This document shows positions 44,187-55,306 of a stretch of DNA of 64,000 nt, piece after piece; position 1 is the stretch's first letter, and each line of letters opens with the position of its first letter. Source of the stretch: Calamus simplicifolius (lineage: Eukaryota > Streptophyta > Magnoliopsida > Arecales > Arecaceae); assembly GCA_900491605.1 (NCBI GenBank), contig UESW01003883.1, positions 124,001-188,000 on the forward strand, written 5' to 3'. The notes beneath the pieces are model-generated. The model had not been told where the DNA came from and searched no databases. It worked only from the letters and a program-made list of their open reading frames with translations. The position numbers and the translations under genes were made by a program.

Positions 44187-44584
44187 CCCCCATCTCCGAG
44201 CGATGATAATCGAGGTCCTACCACGTGGCGCTCTCCTATTGCGCCACAAGCTGTCCGCCGAAAATCTTGCCTACGCCCGAGACGTGCCACCTCGTTTCGC
44301 CCCAAGGAGCATGATCCCCGACCAATCGCGGGGCATAGAAAATGGAGAAACAATGATGGCCTTCACCTTTTTCCATTCCCCCAATAAGGCTTCCTCTTCG
44401 AGGCATTCGACGCTAGCGTCAGCCCCCACCTACCGCATGATTGTGGAAGATTTTTGAAGCGACACTGCCTCGGGACGATGCGCCAGCTCATCAAGCTATT
44501 AAAAGTGCACTAAAGAGCAATCATTTTTTAAATTCTCGCGTCCCTCTCGCCCAAAGGACAGCGGGCGCATGGCCCTTCGCGCTC

Positions 44585-44601
44585 AAGGGCGGGGGGGCAT
44601 C
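44585..44601 (+). other. Polypurine tract of Gypsy C
   Basis: AAGGGCGGGGGGGCATC directly before the 3' LTR start TGATATGG. Nearly the same as in element B. Confidence 0.82.
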
Positions 44602-45948
44602 TGATATGGCTGACGTAGCCACAAGGGCAATTATGGCAAAATCAAAATCTTAAGGCGGCCCCGCCCCGGCATCTCTAAGTCGGCCGAGTCAGTGCCGACC
44701 TTCCCTGGTCGGCCCCGCTCGGCCTCGGCATCTCCAAGTTGACCGAGTCGGCCCCGACTTTCCCTGGTCGGCCCCGGCATCTCCAAGTCGGCCGAGTTGG
44801 CCCCGCTCGGCCCCGGCATCTCCAAGTCAGCCGAGTTGGCCCCGACCTTCCCTGGTCAGCCCCACTCGGCCTCGGCATCTCCGAGTTGGCCGAGTCAGCC
44901 CCGACCTTCCCTGGTCGGCCCCGCTCGGCCTCGGCATTTCCGAGTCGACCGAGTTGGCCCCAACCTTCCCTGGTCGACCCTGCTCGGTTCCGGCATCTCT
45001 GAGTCGGCCGAGTCGGCCCCGACCTTCCCTGGTCGGCCCTGCTCGGCCCCGGCATCTATGAGTTGGCCGAGTCAGCCCCGACCTTCCCTGATCGGCCCCA
45101 CTCGGCCCCGGCATCTCCGAGTCGGCCCCAACCTTCCCTGGTCGGCCTCGGCCCCGGCATCTCCAAGTCGGCCGAGTTGGCCCCGACTTTCCCTGGTCGG
45201 CCCCGCTCGGCCCGTCATCTTCGAGTCGGCCAAGTCAGCCCCGACCTTCCCTGGTCGGCCCCACTCGGCCCCGACGTCTTCGAGTTGGCCAAGTTGGCCC
45301 CGACCTTCCCGTGCCGGCCCTGCCCCAGCATCTGCAGGTCAGCCGAGCCAGTCCTGCTTGGCCTCGGTGCCCTCAGGAGGGTCAAGGCTGCCCCAAGTCA
45401 ATCCCAGAACGGTCCTGGCGGTTCACACTGCCGTCCTTCTAACGTGCGCCGCCTGGCATCCTCAGGCCCAACTACCCACTGGCTATGCCGCTGATGGGAC
45501 AAGACCTAACTACCTGTTAGCCCTGCTGACTGGTGGGACGTAGCCCACCAACCACCATTTTTCCCTCTCCGATGGGACAGAACCCACCGACCAGCCCAAA
45601 TTCATGCAACCCCATGAACCCTTCGGACATTCCTTCCTTACAGAACTCCACATGGTTGTGCAGGTGTCAACCCCCTATAAAAGGGTAAGTCCACTCAGAA
45701 ACAAGGTACGCAAACTCATACACTCGCTACCCTGATACCCAGAAAGGGATTCCCATCTTTCTGGGGACTCATAGTTTTTCTCCTAAGAGCTCATCCGAGC
45801 TCTCCCTCAACTGTGACCCTGGTTGCTGACTTGAGCATCAGAGGGTTCCCACCGGAGCATCCATCCGGTCTTGGGACTTTTTGTAGGTCTTTTGATCGAG
45901 CGTGGGACCCTGAATTAAGCGGCTCTCTTCTCCCGACGTTTAAGATCA
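44602..45948 (+). repeat. Gypsy C 3' LTR
   Basis: Begins TGATATGGCTGACGTAGCC and ends TAAGATCA, followed by the GTACG duplication. It is 1347 bp against 1179 bp for the 5' LTR; the extra length lies in the minisatellite (about 44655-45330). TATAAAAGGG at 45677 is the promoter-like motif. The outer parts match the 5' LTR closely. Confidence 0.9.
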
Positions 45949-45953
45949 GTACG

Positions 45954-46756
45954 CACGATCTGCACTGCATTTAATGGGCCAAGACTTTTTTTTGAATTTT
46001 TTGTTCGATCTTCAAGTTGGACTAAACTTGACGTTGGGCCGACGTTGTTTTGGCCCATCGTAAGATGATTCGACGTTTGTTTGAGCCCAACTCTGACCAC
46101 GGCGGGCGGTGCGGGCCCACATGGAAAATGTGCGGCGGGTCTCGCTCAACGGGGAGCATCTATTTGGCCTACGAATATTGCTGAGGAGCCCCCCCTAATT
46201 TTTTTACTCAGTAGCCCTCCAATATTGTTGAGGAGCCCCCTATTTTTATAAAATTCCTAAACTACCCCTCCTCCCAGCAGCCCCCTTAAGATTGCTATTT
46301 GCCCCCCCTTCCCTCCCCCCCCCCCCGTCTGACCCTTCCCTTGTTACTCGCGCTCACCTCTCTTGCTCACGGTGCTCCCTGACGGCGGCTTCCCCGGCAG
46401 CAGATCGCTCTCTCCGGCAAGTAAGGTAAGTCTTCTTCCTCCCTCCTTCCCTCCCTTCCTCTCCCTCCCTCCCTCCTTTCCTCGATCTGTCCCAAGATAT
46501 TTTTTTTTTGCCAAGATCGCTCCCTTCCCGGCGTCCATATGTGTTCGATGGCTCCGCCACATGATCTACCCCTTCGTCCCCCAAGATCCCTCCCTCGCCA
46601 AGCCTCCCAGCTCTGTTGGCCCTGGTTAGCCGAACGAATTTGATTCCGTTCGGCCAGCTGGGCCAAACGAAATTAAATAAATTTTCTATAAAATTAAAAT
46701 AATTAAAATAATTATTATAATATAATATAATTAATAGTATATTATAATTATAATTA
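45954..46756. other. Intergenic stretch, no gene assigned
   Basis: Contains C-rich runs (46313-46326), a CCCT-rich pyrimidine tract (46435-46485), an inverted GCCGAACG/CGTTCGGCC pair (46620-46665) and an AT-rich end (46675-46756). A possible splice donor GTAAGGTAAGT lies near 46419, but no credible ORF supports a gene. Confidence 0.5.
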
Positions 46757-49700
46757 TTATAGTATATTGCCATTAACGAATGCCACTGCAATATCTTTGC
46801 AGGATAAAAGAGGAAAAGGCACCGATCGTAGAGGTAGGAATGTAAGACATTGTTGTAAGGAGAGGTGGTATAGGACAACGTTATAGCGGGACGCTATAAC
46901 GTGCCCCATATCCGGCATAGTCATCCACCGATCAAAAGGTGGAGCATTATCAAAATATGATAATGCATGCTCAATCTCCTCAAACCTTCCTTCGACAGCA
47001 AATAAAGCACGATAGTGCTCTGAATGACATTGCAACTAATTCAATAAATCCTTAATAATACGGAGCCAATCCTTCCCTCCAAATCCCAGCAAGTCAGCTA
47101 TTGCTCTAAATCCGCAGTTGCCGTCAGCTTTAACATCCTTGATATGTTGGATGAACGGCCTCAACCCATCTGAAATTTGATCAATATAGATTGTTGGCTT
47201 ATTATATGACCAGGTTCGCTGACGAGAAACCTGCAAACCATTAACGAATGAATTAGATGGCAACAGAAACATTCGCTTTGTAATAACAAATGGCACGGGT
47301 CCGGAAGGTGCCGGCATGTGCCGGCACGCGTCCGGCACGGGGTCCGGAAGTTGCCGGCACACGTCCGGCACATACCGGCATGGGGTCTGGCACGCGACCG
47401 ACATGGGTTCCGAAAGTTGCCAGCATGTGTCGGCATGCATCCGGCACATATCAGAACGGGTCTGGCACATACCAACATGGGGTTCGGAAGTTGTATCAAC
47501 CTTCAATGAAGCACGGCCGTGACCAACTGAACGAGTGATCCTTTTGGCAGGTTCTTCAAGAGAAGTAATTTCTGGGCTAACAATCTCTCTCAATTTTCTT
47601 AACATCTGCAATCGCGAAGACCCATCTAACTGTTTGAATTTCTGAGCAATTATATCGAAGTATGGTTCAAAGCTCGGCTGAATACTTTGCACATTTGAAG
47701 CCGGCATCATATCAAGTTTTCTCCAATGAGTATCTATGCAATCCAAGGGAATTGGCCGACCTTCCATCCTGAACCGTGCAATCTCGTGGCCACATGGTAA
47801 ACCATGTGTGCACCAATTGGCACACCCACAAACTGAAGCATCAATACCAACTGAATTGGCTCGATTCGCTTGAGCGAGGATCTGATTTAATGAACTTATA
47901 GAAATGAAACCTCGCAGTTCTTTGAATTCAGCAGGCTTGAAGTTGTGTTACACGACCGTCAAACTCTTCTCAAATAAGGCTTTAATGTCACTATGCTGTA
48001 ACTCAATTAAACTATGTGTTTTTGTCCAAAATGATTCAAAATTCCCTTGGCTTGATCCAAGTTATCTTTTCAGCCTTGCATGTGCACTTTCAGTCCTGGA
48101 AAAGTAAATAAAATTTAATAAAAGGGAGATAACAATTGCGTAATTAAATTATAAATTTCTTAAATTTATCAATTCCTTGTGATACCTATTGGTTGTCAAA
48201 TTCCCATAGTGCCTACATGTGTCCATCCATGCTGCAACAAATCTTTTCTTGTACTTGCTCAGCCAAGTTTCTGACACATACCGTAAAGCATCTGGGTAGG
48301 TAGTAAATTATCTCTGGAGTTTTGTCCAGTAATCATTAAACTCATCTTCTGTGGTGGACAACACACATATATTCCAAGTCATTATAAACTTATCCCATTT
48401 CTCCTTTGTTTCAAATAACCTTTTGCACTGGGCCAAAACATTCCTACTAATATGCCATCTATATAGCAAATGTGTTGCTGTAGGAAATACCCTTTAAATT
48501 GCATTCAATAGAGCCAAGTCTCTATCTGTGACTATCACCTCAGGCAGAGCATCATCGTCCATGACACTGCGCAATCTCTCTAATGCCCATGTATAGTTAT
48601 CTTCTCGCTCAGAGTCCATATACACAAAAGCAATAGAAAATGTTAGGTCAGTTGATGTCACCCCGACAATCTCTAAGAGAGGAAGACGATATCTATTCGT
48701 CTTGTAAGTGCAATCCATTATCAACACACGAGAAAATGCACGTAACAAGTCTATACTGCCAGGGTGTGCCCAAAACAAGTCACACACAGCATCAGACTTG
48801 ATACAATTCCTATGCCACTCAATGTACTTATACTCAGATAATTTACCAAGAAGATGTTGCATCTGAGATCTTCCAGCAATCTCTACAGCCTTGCACTTCT
48901 GCCGTGCATTGTAGATTGTCTTCATTATCGTAACATTGAGGGCATCCCTTTGCTTCAAAGTAGATAAAATGTCCTTAGGCCGAACCAAACTCTTCGACAT
49001 CTCCACTAGCATTGTAATCTCCTCCTTAGATAATCGTCCCGCATATGAGTGCCCCTCGAGATGCTTTGCAGCTGGATGATTGTGCACACCGCAAATGACC
49101 ATTAACATCCAATCATCTGCTGTGTCCAATTTGTTCCCTCTTAAGGCAAAAGGACATCCACACTTCTTAGTGTGGTCTTTGATCCCTTTTTCTTTATGTG
49201 TTTACTTTTGCAAGCACTGCTCCTCTCGCAAGAAAAAATAATTCTTGATTTCTTAACATTGCTGTCCAAATCGGATTTTTTAATAATAACGATAAATCCA
49301 TTCCTCTTTCCGACTTCCCGACACCAATTACACATTTCTTCTCTACTTTTGAATATCTATAAAATAAATAGTTTTATGTTGGTAGATAATTTTAAACATT
49401 GTTCAGTCAAATAATACAAAAATAAATGCAATTAAATTTTACCTCGTAAGTTGCAAATTCATTTGTGTAATCCATCGTACAATCGGAGCCAATCATGCTG
49501 CATTCAGTCAAAGCATCGTCCTGCACTATCAAATAATAATTTTAAACCCTAATCATAATTAATCAAACCAAAAAAAGAAAGAATAAACATTCTGTTCGAC
49601 CCTGAGGCCGAACAGAAGAAATCCTTCTACCGAACAGAAGAAAGATTTCTTCTGTTCGGCACTAGTGGGCCAAACATATTTAAGTTGTTCGGCCCTGTGT

Positions 49701-49866
49701 GACCGAACAGAGCTAACCTGTTCGGCCACACAGGGCCGAACAACGCACGAACCGGAAAAAAGAAAATGAGACGGAGATATAAACTAACCTTTGCGACCGT
49801 AGCACCTTCATAAATTATTAATTGCTTGTCCATTGCTTGATTTAAGGTTGAAATCGCTTCAATCAA
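46757..49866 (-). pseudogene. Mutator-like (MULE/FAR1-type) transposase gene joined to an OTU-like protease domain, decayed
   Basis: Minus strand, order: a short first exon (MIEAISTLNQAMD, donor at 49788), an exon 49527-49444 (DDALTECSMIGSDCTMDYTN), a FAR1-type zinc region (CNWCREVGKRNGFIV, CERSSACKSKH, GVHNHPA), the MULE core (LIMDCTYKTNRYRLPLLEIV, VIVTDRDLALLNAI, THLLYRWHISRNVLAQCKRL, then TESAHARLK after an intron at 48185-48096), a SWIM zinc finger (CGCANWCTHGLPCGHEIARF) and, after a likely intron 47500-47231, an OTU-like domain (VKADGNCGFRAIADLLGFGG ... KDIAVAFVNGN). OTU enzymes remove ubiquitin; here the sequence breaks off at the place of the expected catalytic His. Stops at 48494, near 48317, 48070, 47946 and 47036. 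No terminal inverted repeats found. Confidence 0.82.
47285..47490. repeat. GC-rich minisatellite within the MULE-OTU gene
   Basis: Repeats of GGTCCGGAAGTTGCCGGCAC, CACGTCCGGCACATACCGGC and similar phrases, about 40-90 bp period with internal sub-repeats. It falls inside the probable intron 47500-47231, so the Cys/Arg/Pro-rich translation is likely not protein. Confidence 0.8.
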
Positions 49867-50289
49867 CGATCCAATGTTGATCCGGAGTGAGGGAGGCGGG
49901 AGGACGGTCGCAGGGCCCAGGGGGCTTTTTTTTTTGGGGGGGGGGGGGGCTCAAAGGGGCTGTTTGGGGGGGAGAAGGGGAGGGGGGTTGTTTAGTAAGG
50001 AGAAATATTTTGTCCTGAAATTTTAGAGGCAAATACACCATTTTCATAATATGGTGTGGGGGGCTCCATAAAAGACGCGGGCCAAATAGAATTTCCCCGC
50101 CCAACGAGAGCGAGCGATCCCGCAGGCGATCCCGCAGTGCACAAATGCCCAACGAGAGCGGGCGATCCCACAATGCACGCGGTGCACAAACAAGGGGTTT
50201 CCCTGGATAATATTTGTGCCAATCCATCCAATCCGAAATTCTCTCTGGCAGAAACGCCAATCTGAATTGGATGCAGCCCTCATTTAATA

Positions 50290-53200
50290 ACGTCAATCTC
50301 TAAATCCGAGAAACGTAAAGGGAAAGGAAAGGCGGCTATACCTAAAAGCACTGGGGTGACAATCGGTTCTTCTGATAGGATGACTCTGCCCTCCTGCTAT
50401 CAGAAAGGAGCCATGGATGTTCATGAGGTTGCCTTCACAACTCTGAAAGTTGCTATATATATCTCCCCTTCTGTCTCTTGGGTAGATGGATCCCCTACTA
50501 TGGAGTTGAGTGAAGAAGTTCCCATGGAGTCAGTTCTGCAACCAGGTTCCAATGATCCGGACCTCGGTCAGATGTCGGATCAGGATCTCCAGTTGCTGTG
50601 TCTTGACTTGAGAGACCTTTCAGATTTGGTTATGACGGGAGCTCAGGATGGGGTCTGAGGCATCCTTGCTTCTTATCTTATGAAGATTATTATATGGAAT
50701 GTCCGAGGAGCATTGAAACCATCATTTCGATCCTCCTTTGGTAGGCTTTTGCAGATTCATCATTTTGATATATGTATTTTGTTGGAGACTCGGTTGTTGG
50801 GCCTTAGTCTTCAGCGTTTCCGGTGGCGAGTCTCCCGTGACTGGTCTTCCTATGCTGTGGAAGCTAATGGGCTATCTGGGGCATTATGGCTCTTTGGCAG
50901 AACCCTGCCATCCGTGTTGATGCTTTTCATCATAGTCATCAGCAAGTAGCTCTGGTCATCTCTGAGGGGTCTTCTCCGCCTTGGCTGCTTCTGGGAGTCT
51001 ATGCCAGCACTGATTTTTGTCAGCGGCGCAGCCTCTGGTCGGAGATTCTCACTTTATTAGCTCAGGGTTTTCCTACTCTTATTGCTGGTGATTTTAATTA
51101 TATTTTGGATGCTTCTGAGAAGCGGGGGGGACGCCGATTTGTAGAATCTCCGAATTCCATGGAGTTTCGCTCATTCATCTCCTCGGCGGGTCTTATTGAT
51201 TTGGGATTTTCGGGGCCGCAGTTTACCTGGTGTAACAACCGGAGCGGGTCTGCGAAGCGATTGGATCGGGCTTTGGCTTCTTCATCTTGGATGCAGTCCT
51301 TTGCCTGTGCTACTAATACCCACCTCCCGTGGATTGCGTCGGACCATTGTCCCCTTCTCATCTCTACTGAGCTGTCGTCTTATAGGAAGGGGCCCTTTCG
51401 GTTCGAGCAGTTTTGGACGCATTATTCTTCAACCAGGTCCTTGATTAGTCAGGTGTGGCATATGCCAGTAAGAGGGAATTCTACTTATCGTCTCTCTCGC
51501 CATTTAGAGCTTGCCAAGCGCAGACTATTATGGTGGCAGAGAAGAGAGGTGGGGAATCTAATGCAGAATGTCCAGGCTGTGGAAGCTGTTATCTCTACTC
51601 TTCAGGCAAAGGAGGACGAGGAGGCTCAGCTATCGGAGAGTGATCTTCAGGCTCTTAGGAGGAACTTGGTTATGCATCATTCGTTGCTTTGGCAGCAGGA
51701 GATTTATTGGTGTCAGCGGTCCCGAATTCAGTGGTTAAAGGAAGGTGATCGTAACACCAGGTTCTTTCATCAGGCCACTGTTGCCAGGCATGCGGCCAAT
51801 CGGATCAGGCGTATTAGTGATGCAGAGGGTACTATTCTGGAGGATGAGGGGGCTATATATGAGCAGGTTTTTCATTTCTTTCAGTCTCGCTGGTCGGAGG
51901 TCTCTGGCTCTGACTCTCCCATTATACTGGTACTATGGATGTTAGAGTTTCAGATAGTGAGAATGCTAGCTTGATTCGGGAGGTCTTGGCGGAGGAGATT
52001 CGTAATGCAGTTTGGGCTCTGGGTCCTGATAAAGCTCCGGGCACAGATGGTTTTCCGTCTTTTTTCTTCCGCTTCTACTGGGATATTGTAGGGCAGGATG
52101 TTACCTCGGCTATTCAGTATGTTTTCTCTACCAGACATATTCCTCCTGACTGGTAGAGGGACATTTCTTGTCCTGGTTCCTAAAAAAGTGAATGCTCTGC
52201 TTCCTCAACATTATAGGCCGATTAGTTTATGCACCACTCTTTACAAAGTCTGCGCTTGTATTCTTGTTACTCGATTGCAGGGGGTGATTCCTAGGCTGAT
52301 CTCTCCGGAGCAGGGTGCTTTTATCCATGGCCGCAGTATTGCAGATAATGCTCTCATTGCCCAGGAGTTTATGCATGACCTCCAGCGTGCCTCTTGTCGA
52401 CAGTCTCTCATGGCCGTCCAGCTTGATATGGAGAGAGCTTATGATAGGATGAGTTGGATATTTCTACGTCAGACGCTACAGGCGTTTGGTTTTGATGATC
52501 AATTCATTGAGTGGATTATGGCTTGTGTCCAAGGGCCCACCTTTTCTATCATCATTAATGGCAGTCCGATTGAGTTTTTTCCCTTTATTGTTGGACTCCA
52601 ACAGGGATGTCCTCTCTCTCCATTTCTGTTTGTTCTGTGCGCCGATGACCTGTCTCGTGCTCTTAATCAGGCGGTTGGAGCATCTCTATTACAGCCTTAT
52701 ATGCCTGGGCCTCATGGACCTCCTCTAACCCACCTTCTCTTCGCTGATGACTGCATCCTGCTTAGCCCAGCTTCTGTTCAGAATGCAACCACTTGTTCTG
52801 CTATCATTCAGGCTTATTGCCGGGCATCGGGGCAATAGATCAATTTGCAGAAATCTATTCTCTGTTTCAGTCCATCGGTCTCTCCCCGCTGTCATGCCGC
52901 TATTTCCCAATTGTTAGGGATTTCGACTATCTCAGATCGTCTGACCTACCTCGGAACCCCTCTTACGGGACGTCGGCCCACACAGCAGGACTTTGGGGAC
53001 CTTGATCGTCGGATCTCTGCTCAGATGGACCGGTGGTAGGTTTCGGGCCTTTCTATGATGGGGCGTATCACTTTGATCCGTGCTATTCTCACATCGCTCC
53101 CTATCTATCTGTTATCCAATGCTCTGATCCCGACTATCTTCCTTCGTCGGATTGAGAGACGTATTCAAGATTTTTTTGTGGGCATCTATGCAGGGGGGTC

Positions 53201-54840
53201 ATGGTATTCACCTATTGGCCTGGGACATGGTCTGTTTGCCGATGAGTGAGGGTGGGCTGGGATTCAGTCCCTGGTGCTCCGTCGTGAGGCTATCATTGCA
53301 AGGCATGCTTCCAGATTCATGTTGGACCCTCACTGTTTCTGGAGTACAGTCATGCATGGTAGATATGATGGTTGGACTTCGGGTTCGGAAGTCAGTATCC
53401 CTCGTGGATGTTCCTGCTTATGGCATGCGATCTGCCGGGCCGCCCCTACAGTCATGACTGATATTCATTGGATGATCAGGGATGGGATGTCAGTTGATGT
53501 CGTTCAGGACTCTTGGATAGCTGACCTTCCCTTATCTTGCTGGCCGACTTTTATAAGCTCTGAAGTAGATCCCACATTGCATGTTTCTTCTCTGATTAGC
53601 CAGGAGAGTGCTGGCTGGAATGCTCCTATGGTACTTCGGTTATTTGGGGCTGAGCTTGCTCATCGGATTCTGGCCATGCCTCTTCCTAATTCTGAAGGGC
53701 CGGATCTCATGTGGCGCCAATCCTATCTTCCTTGTGCTCCTGCTAGAGATTTGGTGGCCCGTTTCCATTCTCAGGCTTCAGGCCTTAGAGATGTTGCTTG
53801 TATATGGAGGTTGCCTGTTCACCCAAGGATTCAACTCTTCTTGTGGAAGATTAAGTGGGATCGCTTACCTACCTGTTCTCTTCTGGCTGGTCGGGGCCTC
53901 TCGATATTGCCTCTCTGTCCGATATGTGGGATGCAGGATGAATCTGTTGACCATGTTCTATTCTTATGTCCTCGTGCATCTCAGATATGGCAGCTGATCC
54001 ATTTTACCCCATGGTCGCTGGAGGATGGACCAATCCGGCTCTCCTTTCTAAATGCTATTCGATCGCTTTCTCAGTATGGTTCTTATTCTCAAGGTGTTTG
54101 ATCTGCCTACGTGGCTTATCATATTTGGCTGATAAGGAATAAGATTGTTTTTGCTGAGGAGACGGCCTCACCCCAGGCGATTATCCGCCGTGCTCTCTCT
54201 CATGTCAAGGAGTACACTCGCTGTTATTTTGGTGTTCATACTGACGGACCTGGCCACTGGGACTCCCCTGTTGCTTTGGCAGTGAACGGACCACGGTTTT
54301 CATCTCTTGGGTGTCCCCACCTCCGGGTTATGTCAAAGTGAACTTTGACAGCTCTGTCTCTGATCGTATTGCTGGATCTGGGTTTATCATCCGTGGGTCA
54401 AAGGAGCAGTTACTAGCAGCTGGCGGTCACAGCTCTATCGACATTTCGGTTCCTATGGTTGAGCTACAGGCTGCATGGGCTGGTATCACATGCTATTCGA
54501 CATTTGGGCTATCGTCGGCTGATTATAGAGGGTGACTCACTCGTGATTATCAGATGGATTAGGCAGGATGGGGACTCTTATTCTGACCTAAATCCCCTGA
54601 TTAGAGACATTTTAGTCACTTTGCAGTCTACTAATGCTTTTAAGATTCAGCATATATATCGGGAAGTCAATGCTGCGGCTGATTATGTTGCTTTTTCTGT
54701 CGCCCGCAACCTTGGCCGATGGATTTGGCATTCCGGGATCCCTTGTCCTGTCATATTACATCAAATTTTATACTCTGATGTTTCGGGTTTGACTCGTGCC
54801 AAGTGGTGTGATCGCCCGTCTGTAACCAAAAAAAAAAAAA
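50290..54840 (+). mobile_element. LINE 2: L1-type LINE with endonuclease, RT, zinc region and RNase H
   Basis: Same family as LINE 1 but longer. An ORF1 tail (KRKGKGKAAIPKSTG up to 50658) is followed by ORF2: endonuclease 50680-51400 (IIWNVRGA, LLETRLLG, AGDFNYILD, ASDHCPLL), RT 51950-52990 (DKAPGTDGFPSFFFRFYWD, VQLDMERAYDRMSW, LQQGCPLSPFLFVLCADDLS, HLLFADDCILL), zf-RVT 53274-54000 (LFLWKIKWDRLPTCSLLAGR, CPICGMQDESVDH) and RNase H 54311-54800 (GYVKVNFDSSVSDRIAGSGF, LIIEGDSLVIIRWI). It ends in a poly(A) of 13 bases. Frameshifts near 50890 and 51930, and TAG codons at 52154 and 52836, disable it. The 5' end is approximate and no target duplication was found. Confidence 0.92.
50680..51974 (+). 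pseudogene. LINE 2 endonuclease part of ORF2
   Basis: Apurinic-type endonuclease/exonuclease/phosphatase fold that nicks the target DNA. Catalytic residues are visible: N in WNVRG, E in LLETRL, D and N in GDFN, and D-H in SDHCPL. A frameshift around 50886-50945 splits it into two overlapping ORFs (50680-50949 and 50886-51974). After the domain comes a linker with coiled-coil character (VQAVEAVISTLQAKEDEEAQ). Confidence 0.88.
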
Positions 54841-54851
54841 GATTTTTCTAG
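51935..54851 (+). pseudogene. LINE 2 reverse transcriptase, zinc region and RNase H part of ORF2
   Basis: The RT is split into 51935-52156, 52098-52838 and 52845-53039 by a frame change and a TAG, but retains FADD at about 52741. The zf-RVT part (53274-54101) has the conserved CPICGMQDESVDHVLFLCP. The last part (54311-54851) is an RNase H of the kind some plant L1 LINEs carry, with DSSVSDRIAGSGFIIRGS and EGDSLVIIRWIRQD, itself split near 54480-54530. Confidence 0.88.
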
Positions 54852-55306
54852 AGTGTAAATTGTCCTTATTTTGTTTCAATTCCCGTCAGATGCAAGCAAA
54901 ATCTGTATCCAAAATTATCAAGATAGTCAGCTTTGAATTTAATTTCATATATATATATATATATATATGCTAATTATCATTTTGTTGATTATACTTTTTT
55001 TTTCTAATAATATTTTTGTTTTAGAATTGTATGGACGGGCCTGATCTTACGATCTTCTTACGTCGAGATCATCAAGCCTTTCCTTCGTACGGTTCAGTTA
55101 AGGTTGCAGATTCGTACGCCTCCACCGATCCACTTCCCGCCAGTTAGCTCAGAGGTCGTCATTTAATCGCCACCCACTCCGCCTCTTCTGGCGTTCTGTA
55201 TCTACAAAGCCTTGGAGCTCCGGGGAACCCGCTCGCTCTCCATTACGCTCATCCCCCATTGTGAGAAAGACCAGAAGCTCTTCAAATTCTAGAGGGAGAG
55301 AGAAAG

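Larger units (their letters stand above)
33186..45948 (+). mobile_element. Gypsy element C (Tat lineage), complete but decayed
   Basis: LTRs at 33186-34364 and 44602-45948 are flanked by perfect GTACG duplications (33181-33185 and 45949-45953). Inside on the plus strand: primer-binding site, gag, protease, RT, RNase H, integrase, a 141-bp tandem array, then an antisense gene on minus and a polypurine tract. The pol carries many stops, a changed protease active site and a changed RT active site, so it is dead as read. Structure matches element B in the opposite orientation. Confidence 0.93.

Noticed and set aside
46344..46878. ORFs upstream of the MULE region that might be a small gene
   Set aside because: Low-complexity Gly/Arg/Glu or Ser/Pro text from a pyrimidine tract, with no splice or homology support.
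49859..50296. A 145-codon minus-strand ORF as first exon of the MULE gene
   Set aside because: No similarity to transposase N termini, a G/C run in the middle, and no clear link to the exon at 49788.
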